This document shows, one piece after another, positions 57,279 through 64,000 of a stretch of 64,000 bases of DNA. The stretch's first letter is position 1, and each line of letters starts with the position of its first letter. The notes below the pieces were generated by a model. The model had not been told where the DNA came from, did not search any database, and was given only the letters and a program-made list of their open reading frames with translations. The position numbers and the translations under genes are program-made. Source of the stretch: Sciscionella marina DSM 45152 (GTDB taxonomy: Bacteria > Actinomycetota > Actinomycetes > Mycobacteriales > Pseudonocardiaceae); assembly GCF_000379465.1 (NCBI RefSeq), contig NZ_KB905402.1:1-64000 (forward strand), written 5' to 3'.

Positions 57279-58225
57279 ACCTTCGCGCCCCCGTTCGGCC
57301 GCCGCGTCTCGGAAAGACCGCGGCCACCGAGGTATTCCCGGGTGCGCACGGCGATCGGCAGCGGTGTCTCCGGACTGCACGGGTAGAGATCCTGTTCCAC
57401 GACGACGAACACCTCGGCGTCCACAGTGGACAGTTCGGTGACGATCGCCGCCGGATCGGGCACCCCGGCGGGCGGTTCCACACAGACCCCGCGTTTGACC
57501 GCCTCGCCGAAACTCAGCTCCTCGGCGTACACCTGCGCGAGCACATCGGGATCCATCTGCTTGATGTGCACATAACCGATCCGCTCGGCGTAGTCCCTGA
57601 TCAGCTGGACCGCATCGCCCCTGCCGTAGGCCACGTGCCCGGTGTCGAGGCACAGGTTGGCGTAGCGCGAATCGCTCTCATCGAGGTAACGCTCGATCTC
57701 TTGCTGGGTGAGAATATGACTGTCCGCGTGCGGATGCAGACACAGCCGCACATCGTATTCCTCGAGCAGGATCTTGCCGAGCTCACTGGCCCGGGCACCG
57801 AATTCCGCCCACTGCCGCGCGGAGAGTTCGGGCGATTCGGTGTACTCCCCGGTTTTCTCGTCCCGGTACTGCGGGGGGATGTAGACCAGGTGGTGTGCCC
57901 CCGTCGCGGCGGTCAGCTCGGCGACTTTGCGGGTGTGCGCCAGCATCTCCTCCCACTTGTCCGGGCGGTGCAGCGCACCGAAGGTCGTCCCGCCGGAGAC
58001 TCGGAGTCCGCGCGATCCCACCTCCTCGGTCAGCTGTCGCGGATCCGTCGGGAGATACCCGTACGGACCGAGCTCGAGCCATTCGTAGCCCGCCTCGACG
58101 AGTTCATCGAGGAAGCGCGTGTAGTGCACCTGATGCTCGTCCTCGGGAAACCAGACTCCCCAGGAATCCGGTGCGCTACCGAGGCAGAGATTGCCGATCA
58201 CGGCACGCGGCGACGTCGTTGTCAT
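57275..58225 (-). CDS. TIM-barrel sugar isomerase/dehydratase of the iol operon
   Basis: A 316-residue xylose-isomerase-like TIM barrel. GSAPDSWGVWFPEDEHQ (16-32) starts the fold. LCLHPHADSHI, LCLDTGHVAYG and VHIKQMDP contain the metal-binding His/Asp/Glu residues typical of IolE/IolI-type enzymes. In this operon it may be the 2-keto-myo-inositol dehydratase (IolE) or isomerase (IolI/IolH), and the sequence does not settle which. AGGAG precedes the ATG at 58225, and its stop overlaps iolG. Confidence 0.82.
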   Translation of the reverse strand: MTTTSPRAVIGNLCLGSAPDSWGVWFPEDEHQVHYTRFLDELVEAGYEWLELGPYGYLPTDPRQLTEEVGSRGLRVSGGTTFGALHRPDKWEEMLAHTRKVAELTAATGAHHLVYIPPQYRDEKTGEYTESPELSARQWAEFGARASELGKILLEEYDVRLCLHPHADSHILTQQEIERYLDESDSRYANLCLDTGHVAYGRGDAVQLIRDYAERIGYVHIKQMDPDVLAQVYAEELSFGEAVKRGVCVEPPAGVPDPAAIVTELSTVDAEVFVVVEQDLYPCSPETPLPIAVRTREYLGGRGLSETRRPNGGAKV

Positions 58226-58234
58226 CGAGTTCTC

Positions 58235-60100
58235 CTAGAGATAGTGGCGCTGCCTGCGTTTCTGCTCCGTGTACGTGCGGTACGCGGTCCTTGTCGAGTC
58301 CAGTTCGGACACTTCACTGACCGGAACATCCCACCAGCCGCCATCGGGCGGGCCCGGGGCGCGGGGATCGGTCTCCACATGCACCACGCAGGTTCGGTCG
58401 CTCGCCTTGGCCCGGACGATCGCCTCGGTGAACTCCGCGACGGTGCGCGCCCGCAGGACTGTGGCGCCGAGGCTTTCCGCGTTCACCGCGAGATCCACGG
58501 GAAGCCGCTCCCCGTCCAGTTGCCCGCTCTCCGGGTTCCGGTATCGGTAACTCGTGCCGAACCGTTGCGAACCAAGAGATTCGGAAAGCGAACCGATGGA
58601 GGCGAAGCCGTGGTTCTGCACCAGGACCACGATCACCTTCAGCCCTTCCGCGACCGTGGTCACGAGCTCCTGTGCCATCATCAGATACGATCCGTCCCCG
58701 ACGAGCACGACGACCTCGCGCTCCGGGGCAGCCAGCTTCACACCGACTCCGGCGGCAATCTCGTACCCCATGCAGGAATACGCGTACTCCACGTGATACG
58801 CCTTCGGATCCGTTGCCCGCCAGAGCATCTGCAAGTCCCCCGGCATGGAACCGGCCGCGTTGATCACCACATCGCCACCGTCGAGCGTCCGGTTGAGCGC
58901 ACCCAGGATCTCCGTCTGCGCGGGAAGCGGTATGTGTCCGCGATCGAAACAGGCATCGACCGTGCGCGCCCACTCCGTTGCCAGGGAACGGATCTCCTCG
59001 CGGTACCCGCGTTCGGCCCGCCACTGCCCGAGCGCGGCCGCGAGCGCGCCGATCCCGGAACGGGCATCGGCGAGCAGCGGCTCCGCCGAATGCTTCACCG
59101 CGTCGATCCGCGCGATGTTGAGATTGACGAACCGGGCCCGCTCGCCGAACACGGTATGGCTCGCCGTGCTGAAATCCGAATAGCGGGTACCGATACCGAG
59201 CACGACATCCGCTTGCGCGGCAAGGGAATTCGCTGCCGTCGAGCCGGTCGCGCCGAGCCCGCCGACCGCGCAGGGGTGATCCCAGGCAACCGCGCCCTTT
59301 CCCGCATGGGTGTCGGCGACCGGGATCCCCGTGGATTCGGCGAACTCCCGCAGCGCCTGTTCGGCCTCGGCATAGACCACTCCGCCACCGGCGAGGATCA
59401 GCGGGCGCCGCGCCGAACGCAGCACCTCGGCCGCCCGGCGAACCGCGTCCGCATCGGGTTCCCTGCGTTCGATGTGCCACACCCGCCTGCGGAAGAATTC
59501 CTCCGGCCAGTCGAACGCCTCGGCCTGCACATCCTGGGGCAGACACAGGGTCACCGCACCGGTTTCCACCGGATCGGTCAACACCCGGAACGCGGCGAGG
59601 ACCGCCGGAATCAGCTGCTCCGGGCGCGCGATCCGGTCGAAATACTTGGAAACCGGGCGGAAGGCGTCGTTGACCGAGACATCGCCCGCACGGGTGTCCT
59701 CGAGCTGCTGGAGCACCGGATCCGGGGCCCGGGTGGCGAACATATCGCTGGGCAGCAACAATACCGGCAATCGGTTGGTCGTAGCGAGCGCGGCCCCGGT
59801 GATCATGTTCGTCGATCCCGGCCCGGTGGACGCGGTGCACGCGAAGGTCTGCATGCGGTTGCGCATCTTCGCGAACGCGCTCGCCGCGTGTACCTGGCCC
59901 TGTTCATTGCGCGAGAGATAGTAGGGCAGCCTGCCGGTTCCCGATTCCTGCAACAGGGCCTGGCCGAGGCCGGCGACGTTGCCGTGCCCGAAAATACCCC
60001 ACACACCGGGAATCAGCCGCTGTTCGATACCGTCCCGTTCGGAGTACTGGTTCGCCAGGAACCGCGCGAGCGCCTGCGCAACCGTCAGCCGGATCGTCAT
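58235..60100 (-). CDS. iolD: 3D-(3,5/4)-trihydroxycyclohexane-1,2-dione hydrolase
   Basis: A 621-residue thiamine diphosphate enzyme that opens the ring of the diketo intermediate of inositol catabolism. The N-terminal half has LSRNEQGQVHAASAFAKM with the catalytic glutamate region. The C-terminal half has the thiamine motif GDGSYLMMAQELVTTVAEGLKVIVVLVQNHGF, i.e. GDG...N. Overall order is that of acetohydroxyacid-synthase-like enzymes. The ATG at 60100 overlaps the iolB stop by 4 bp. Confidence 0.93.
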   Translation of the reverse strand: MTIRLTVAQALARFLANQYSERDGIEQRLIPGVWGIFGHGNVAGLGQALLQESGTGRLPYYLSRNEQGQVHAASAFAKMRNRMQTFACTASTGPGSTNMITGAALATTNRLPVLLLPSDMFATRAPDPVLQQLEDTRAGDVSVNDAFRPVSKYFDRIARPEQLIPAVLAAFRVLTDPVETGAVTLCLPQDVQAEAFDWPEEFFRRRVWHIERREPDADAVRRAAEVLRSARRPLILAGGGVVYAEAEQALREFAESTGIPVADTHAGKGAVAWDHPCAVGGLGATGSTAANSLAAQADVVLGIGTRYSDFSTASHTVFGERARFVNLNIARIDAVKHSAEPLLADARSGIGALAAALGQWRAERGYREEIRSLATEWARTVDACFDRGHIPLPAQTEILGALNRTLDGGDVVINAAGSMPGDLQMLWRATDPKAYHVEYAYSCMGYEIAAGVGVKLAAPEREVVVLVGDGSYLMMAQELVTTVAEGLKVIVVLVQNHGFASIGSLSESLGSQRFGTSYRYRNPESGQLDGERLPVDLAVNAESLGATVLRARTVAEFTEAIVRAKASDRTCVVHVETDPRAPGPPDGGWWDVPVSEVSELDSTRTAYRTYTEQKRRQRHYL

Positions 60101-60942
60101 GACCGGTCCCCGAACGGCAGCCGCGCGTCGACCTTCTGGTCCGCCCAGGTATCCCGGATCCAGCCGTGCGCGGGATCATCACAGATCTCCCACGCCCGCT
60201 CCGTGCCCGGGCCCGCCATCACGTTGAGGTAGTACATATCGTAGCCGGGAACCGCCATCGAGGGACCGTGCCAGCCGTGCGGAATCAGCACCACGTCCCC
60301 GCCGCGTACTTCGGCGAGCACATCGATCGGGCGCTGTGCGGTGCCGTACACGCGCTGATATCCCATCCCGTTCCCGGCGATCTCGAAGTAGTAGATCTCC
60401 TCGAGTTCGCTCTCGGTCTCGCTCACCTCATCGTGCTTGTGCGGTGGATAGGAGGACCAGTTCCCGCTCGGCGTCAGCACCTCGCACACCAGTAGCCGGT
60501 CCGCCTCGAAGGTGTGCGGCAGGCAGTAGTTGTTGACCTGCCTGCTGCAGTTGCCCGCACCGCGCAGTTCCACCGGAACACCGTCCACGGGCCCATAGCG
60601 CGCGGGCAGTTTCGTCCCGGTGCGCGCGGCGGGAATCGCGAAGCTGCCCTCCCCCTCGACCGTGACCTCCGCATCCCTTGGCAGGTAAGCGAAATCGGTG
60701 ACCGAGTCGAAAACCTGCGCGCGCCCGGCCAGCTCGAACCGCTGTCCGTCCACCGTGACGCGCGCGGAACCGGAGAGCGGGAGCAGGAGTGCCTCGGACT
60801 CCCCCGTCGTGAACCGTTCGGCGCCGGTAAGTGCGAGGATCCGGAGCCCGGAATACCCCCATCCGGCCGATTCCGGGGTGACGACGAGGCTGAACGGCCC
60901 CTCCGCCGTGCTCCCCGCCGGGCGATACAACATGTCATTCAT
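60097..60942 (-). CDS. iolB: 5-deoxy-glucuronate isomerase
   Basis: A 281-residue bicupin metal isomerase converting 5-deoxy-glucuronate to 2-deoxy-5-keto-gluconate. The second cupin has WSSYPPHKHDEV (about 161-172) with two histidines and the following acidic residues, then VLIPHGWHGPSMAVPGYDMYYLNVMAG (about 226-252), both diagnostic of IolB. ATG at 60942 overlaps the upstream aldolase stop (ATGA). Confidence 0.93.
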   Translation of the reverse strand: MNDMLYRPAGSTAEGPFSLVVTPESAGWGYSGLRILALTGAERFTTGESEALLLPLSGSARVTVDGQRFELAGRAQVFDSVTDFAYLPRDAEVTVEGEGSFAIPAARTGTKLPARYGPVDGVPVELRGAGNCSRQVNNYCLPHTFEADRLLVCEVLTPSGNWSSYPPHKHDEVSETESELEEIYYFEIAGNGMGYQRVYGTAQRPIDVLAEVRGGDVVLIPHGWHGPSMAVPGYDMYYLNVMAGPGTERAWEICDDPAHGWIRDTWADQKVDARLPFGDRS

Positions 60943-61808
60943 AGCAATCCCACCGCCGTGTCGACAGCCTTGGCAACATCCTCATCGTGTGGATACAGCA
61001 GGGAACGGCCGACGACAAGCCCTCGGGCGGTCGGCAGGCCGAGCGCCCGCTGCCAGGAGGCGAAGGCCGCATCGGCATCGGTCACCTCCCCGCCGAGCAA
61101 CAGCACCGGAAGCGCCGAGGAGGCGAGTACCCGCTCCATGTCCGCGACGACGGGCAGTTTCAGCCAGGTGTACGCGGAGGTCCCGCCGAGCCCCGAGGCG
61201 ATGGTGATCGAGTTGATCACCGCCTCCGGACTGAGGTCATTACGCACCCGGCCGTCCACCCACTCGGAGAGAAACGGCTCGACCATCGCGATGAGCCCGC
61301 GGCCCGCGAGCTGATTGATGGCATGCGCGGAATTCTCCAGTACCGCGGGAGTGTGCGGATCATCGAGCGCGATCCGGGTGAGCATTTTCCCGCCCTCGAA
61401 ACCGAATCGCGCGATCGCCCCGGCGTCGTAACCGGCGAACCGGTCGTCCAGTTCGAAACTCGAACCCGCCAGTCCGGTGCGGTTCATCGAGCCGAATACC
61501 GATTTACCGTGCAGCGCGCCGAGCAGGAGCAGATCCTCGAGCACATCCGCGGTGCCGAGCACCCCGGTGACCCCGGGACGGTCGAGCGCGACGCAGATCC
61601 GGTCGAGCAGCCCGCCACGATCGGCCATGGCGAGCGGATCGGCACCGATGGCGTTCGCCCCACGCGCGGGGTGATCGGCCGCGATGATCATTGCCTTACC
61701 GTGCGGGCCGTACGGCGAGGCGGGGCGCACCCGGTCCGCCGCGGCGCGCGCGATCGCCCCGGGGTCGCGCGCCCGCTGTTCGGCCAGGGCGCGCAACCGC
61801 TCAGCCAT
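60939..61808 (-). CDS. IolJ-like aldolase, Cgl0158-family (beta/alpha)8 barrel
   Basis: A 289-residue barrel protein of the DeoC/LacD aldolase group. MIIAADHPARGANAIG (about 40-55) is the first conserved strand-loop, MLTRIALDDPHTPAVLEN (about 144-161) the middle, and ASGLGGTSAYTWLKLPVV with LLLGGEVTDADAAF the C-terminal part with the likely Schiff-base lysine in WLK. In corynebacterial inositol clusters a member of this family replaces IolJ to cleave 2-deoxy-5-keto-gluconate 6-phosphate; I infer the same. ATG at 61808 overlaps the iolC stop by 8 bp. Confidence 0.82.
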   Translation of the reverse strand: MAERLRALAEQRARDPGAIARAAADRVRPASPYGPHGKAMIIAADHPARGANAIGADPLAMADRGGLLDRICVALDRPGVTGVLGTADVLEDLLLLGALHGKSVFGSMNRTGLAGSSFELDDRFAGYDAGAIARFGFEGGKMLTRIALDDPHTPAVLENSAHAINQLAGRGLIAMVEPFLSEWVDGRVRNDLSPEAVINSITIASGLGGTSAYTWLKLPVVADMERVLASSALPVLLLGGEVTDADAAFASWQRALGLPTARGLVVGRSLLYPHDEDVAKAVDTAVGLL

Positions 61809-62742
61809 CGAGCACCGCGCGGACCGCGCGTTCATCGGGCATCGCGTCCGAACAGGCGAGTTGCCCGGCAACGATCGAGCCGGCCGCGTTGGCGAACCGC
61901 ATGATGCGCTCGATTTCCCAGCCGGCGAGCAATCCGTGGCACAGCGCCCCGCCGAACGCGTCGCCCGCACCGAGCCCGTTGACCACCTCGACCGGAACCG
62001 GCGGCACCTCGACCGAACCCGTGTCATCCACCGCGAGCACCCCGGCGGGCCCCTTCTTGACGACCGCGAGCTCGATTCCCTTGTCCCGCAAAGCCTTCGC
62101 CGCCGCATCCGGTTCACCGGTGCCCACCGCGATCGCGCACTCGTCCAGGTTCCCCACCGCGACCGTGACGTGCTCGAGGGCCTTGTCCACCCAACCGTGC
62201 GCCTGCTCGCGGGATTCCCAGAACATCGGCCGGTAGTCGAGATCGAGCACGGTGATCCCGGACCGGGCGCGCGCCTCGAGTGCCGCGAGCGTGGCCGTTC
62301 TGCTCGGTTCGGCGCACAATCCGGTCCCGGTCACCCAGAAGATCCGTGCCTGCCTGATCGCCTCGAAGTCCAGCTCCGCGGTGTGCAGGTCCAGATCCGG
62401 CGCCAACGGGGCGCGGTAGAAGTACAGCGGGAAATCGTCCGGTGGGAAGATCTCGCAAAAGGTCACCGGGGTGGGCAATCCCGCACTGGTGCCGACGAAG
62501 CGGTCATCCACCCCGTATCCGCGCAAGGCACGGCGGATGAACCGGCCGAAAGGGTCCGCCCCGGTCTTGGTGACCACCGCGGTCGACCGCCCGTAGCGCG
62601 CACCGGCCACGGCCACGTTCGTCGCCGTGCCACCGAGGTATTTGCCGAAGGAACTGACATCCTCGAGTCCCACCCCGGTCTGCAGCGGATAGATATCGAC
62701 ACCGATGCGGCCCATGGTGAGCAGGTCGAGGGGTTCTCCCAT
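61801..62742 (-). CDS. iolC: 5-dehydro-2-deoxygluconokinase
   Basis: A 313-residue PfkB/ribokinase-family sugar kinase that phosphorylates 2-deoxy-5-keto-gluconate. GRIGVDIYPLQTGVGLEDV (11-29) is the typical IolC start, GGTATNVAVAGARYG (37-51) binds the sugar, and VNGLGAGDAFGGALCHGLL (about 260-278) holds the catalytic base in GAGDAF. It is the first gene of the six-gene operon. The ATG at 62742 has no good ribosome binding site; TTGACA and a weak CACGTT lie 17 bp apart upstream. Confidence 0.92.
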   Translation of the reverse strand: MGEPLDLLTMGRIGVDIYPLQTGVGLEDVSSFGKYLGGTATNVAVAGARYGRSTAVVTKTGADPFGRFIRRALRGYGVDDRFVGTSAGLPTPVTFCEIFPPDDFPLYFYRAPLAPDLDLHTAELDFEAIRQARIFWVTGTGLCAEPSRTATLAALEARARSGITVLDLDYRPMFWESREQAHGWVDKALEHVTVAVGNLDECAIAVGTGEPDAAAKALRDKGIELAVVKKGPAGVLAVDDTGSVEVPPVPVEVVNGLGAGDAFGGALCHGLLAGWEIERIMRFANAAGSIVAGQLACSDAMPDERAVRAVLDG

Positions 62743-62771
62743 GCGGATCAACGTGCCGCACCCATTCGACT

Positions 62772-62792
62772 TTGTCAAGACAATCGGACAAT
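62772..62792. promoter_or_regulatory. Candidate GntR operator between iolC and gntR
   Basis: A palindrome TTGTC-AA-GACAA at 62772-62783 is followed by a second GACAAT half-site at 62787-62792. On the minus strand it overlaps TTGACA, the iolC -35 element; on the plus strand it lies just upstream of the gntR -10 box. Binding would repress both directions. Confidence 0.55.
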
Positions 62793-62804
62793 AAGGAAAT
62801 GAGT

Positions 62805-62817
62805 TAGGCTGACTCCG
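62805..62817 (+). promoter_or_regulatory. Leaderless promoter of the GntR gene
   Basis: TAGGCT at 62805-62810 is followed after 7 nt by GTG at 62818. Confidence 0.5.
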
Positions 62818-63573
62818 GTGACGACCCCGGAATGGAGCGCGGCCAGCCTCCGGCTCGACCAGGACAGCCCGATACCGCTGTATGCGCAGCTGGCAACCCA
62901 GTTGCGCGAGGCGATCGATGGCGGAGCACTCGCCCCGGGTGCGCGACTGGACAATGAGACCGAGCTCGCCGCCCGGCTCGGCATCTCCCGGCCCACCATC
63001 CGCCAGGCGATCCAGAGCCTGGTCGACGCGGGCCTGCTCGTGCGCAAACGGGGGGTCGGAACCCAGGTCGTGCACAACAAGGTCGCCCGGCAGCTGCGCC
63101 TGTCCAGCCTGTTCGACGATCTGACCCGGCTCGGCAAACATCCGGGAACCCGGGTGCTCACCAACGGCGCCGAAACGGCGAGCGAGCACGCGATCGGTGC
63201 GCTCGAGGCACCGGAACTGGAGAGTGTGCACCGGATCGAGCGGGTACGCCTCGTGGACGAGGAACCGATCGCGCTGATGAACAACTACCTGCCGCCCGGC
63301 CTGATCACGCCGAGCGATGCGGAACTGCGCGCGAAAGGGCTCTACGAACTGCTGCGCTCCGCCGGGATCCGGTTGCACGCGGCGCACCAAAACATCGGCG
63401 CGCGCAACGCGACCGAGGAGGACGCGGAACTGCTCGGGGAACCGGTCGGTGCCGCGCTGCTGACCATGCACCGCACCACCTACGACGAGAACGGCCGCGT
63501 CGTCGAGTACGGCTGGCACGTGTACCGCGCCTCACGCTATTCCTTCGATCTCACTCTTCCCGGGGCGCGCTGA
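62818..63573 (+). CDS. GntR/HutC-family repressor of the iol operon
   Basis: A 251-residue repressor. The winged helix at about 17-85 holds PIPLYAQLATQLREAIDGGALAPGARL and RLGISRPTIRQAIQSLVDAGLLVRKRGVGTQVV. Residues about 95-245 form the UTRA ligand domain (VHRIERVRLVDEEPIALMNNYLP). It is divergent from iolC with an operator-like palindrome between them, so it most likely represses inositol catabolism and is released by a pathway intermediate; this is inferred from position. The start is a leaderless GTG. Confidence 0.9.
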   Translation: MTTPEWSAASLRLDQDSPIPLYAQLATQLREAIDGGALAPGARLDNETELAARLGISRPTIRQAIQSLVDAGLLVRKRGVGTQVVHNKVARQLRLSSLFDDLTRLGKHPGTRVLTNGAETASEHAIGALEAPELESVHRIERVRLVDEEPIALMNNYLPPGLITPSDAELRAKGLYELLRSAGIRLHAAHQNIGARNATEEDAELLGEPVGAALLTMHRTTYDENGRVVEYGWHVYRASRYSFDLTLPGAR

Positions 63574-63638
63574 ACCAGTACTAGTGTCCGTGACGGGAGC
63601 GCCGCACGCGTGAATCTCATCGGAAAGGACCGCCCCGG

Positions 63639-64000
63639 ATGCGCATCGACCGGCTCGATCATCTCGTGCTCACCGTCGCCGATATCGACGCGACCGTCGA
63701 TTTCTACACCCGCGCCCTCGGCATGGAAACCGTCACATTCCGGGGCGGGCGCACCGCACTGAATTTCGGTTCCAGCAAGATCAATCTGCACCAGGCTGGG
63801 CACGAGTTCGAACCCAAGGCCGCGCATCCGAGCCCCGGCAGCGCAGATCTGTGCTTCATCGCGAGCGATCCGCTCGACGAGGTCGTGGAAAGCCTGCGGC
63901 GCAACGGAATCCCGATCGAGGAGGGACCGGTCGGGCGCACCGGGGCGGCCGGGCCGATCACCAGCGTCTACGTGCGTGACCCGGACGCCAACCTGATCGA
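63639..64000 (+). CDS. VOC/glyoxalase-family protein (3' end outside the window)
   Basis: The first 120 residues of a vicinal-oxygen-chelate protein; the frame is still open at the window edge. [20 protein letters not shown] starts the first beta-alpha-beta module with H8 as likely metal ligand. [14 protein letters not shown] follows, and [14 protein letters not shown] near the edge contains the C-terminal glutamate ligand. It resembles the single-domain VOC/virulence-protein subgroup of about 125 residues, so only a few codons are missing. GGAAAGGA lies upstream. Its substrate is unknown. Confidence 0.85.
   Translation, partial: MRIDRLDHLVLTVADIDATVDFYTRALGMETVTFRGGRTALNFGSSKINLHQAGHEFEPKAAHPSPGSADLCFIASDPLDEVVESLRRNGIPIEEGPVGRTGAAGPITSVYVRDPDANLI

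Noticed and set aside
57566-60232. 888-codon open frame on the plus strand
   Set aside because: It is antisense to iolD and the TIM-barrel gene and has no recognisable domain.

Overview
The window is a GC-rich stretch of an actinomycete chromosome, most likely from the Pseudonocardiales. The support is inference from four things: mycothiol chemistry (mca), a complete conservon (CvnABCD), many start codons placed directly behind a TANNNT -10 box (leaderless mRNAs), and long collinearity with the Mycobacterium tuberculosis Rv1074c-Rv1110 region. From memory, the shared genes are the thiolase FadA3, Cbs, a Pra-like protein, MetB, GreA, DUF4307, Mca, Rv1083-like, Rv1084-like, hemolysin III, the Rv1086-type prenyl synthase, PhoH2, FumC, GlpX, DUF4245, XseB, XseA, the Rv1109c-like lipid-droplet protein and IspH. 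No tRNA, rRNA, insertion sequence, prophage or CRISPR array was recognised.

Layout. 1-3.1 kb: MerR regulator, RmuC, DUF6542 membrane protein. 3.1-8.2 kb: ispH, divergent from the lipid-droplet protein-xseA-xseB operon; DUF4245 divergent from glpX. 8.2-13.8 kb: a zinc-finger-like hypothetical protein, a ferredoxin reductase-AraC-thioesterase operon, fumC and an aldo/keto reductase. 14-19.7 kb: ATP-dependent ligase, TetR-P450 pair, guaB1 and a frameshifted hydrolase. 19.8-29.5 kb: phoH, prenyl synthase, hemolysin III, small genes, a DUF255 thioredoxin protein, mca operon, DUF4307 and greA. 29.6-36.9 kb: Lrp regulator divergent from 4-hydroxyphenylpyruvate dioxygenase, then the conservon, divergent from a glutamate-binding-type lipoprotein. 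37-48.8 kb: metB, two proline/glycine/glutamine-rich membrane proteins, cbs, DUF6412-YidC pair, thiolase, an ABC exporter and a Bax-inhibitor-1 protein. 49-55.8 kb: a surface protein with its sortase, a two-domain acyl-CoA reductase, a DivIVA-like coiled-coil protein and an esterase. 56.3-64 kb: a myo-inositol catabolic operon (iolC, aldolase, iolB, iolD, TIM barrel, iolG) divergent from a GntR/UTRA regulator, then a truncated VOC protein.

The most unusual sequence is a gene-free array of about 18 degenerate 19-bp repeats at 55915-56260, between iolG and an esterase. Each unit carries a near-palindromic core close to AGAACAnTGTTCT. A second unusual pattern is a pair of related 25-26 codon mini-ORFs, at 6142-6219 and 42190-42270. 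Both overlap the start codon of the next gene by 4 nt, and the first also overlaps the previous stop by 4 nt. A third is the greA leader, where an extended -10 promoter is followed within about 15 bp by an intrinsic terminator hairpin.

Several regulators sit beside an inverted repeat that could be their operator: TetR with the P450, Lrp with hppD, GntR with the iol operon, and a possible ribbon-helix-helix protein. Product calls rest on motif recognition by eye; no database search was run.
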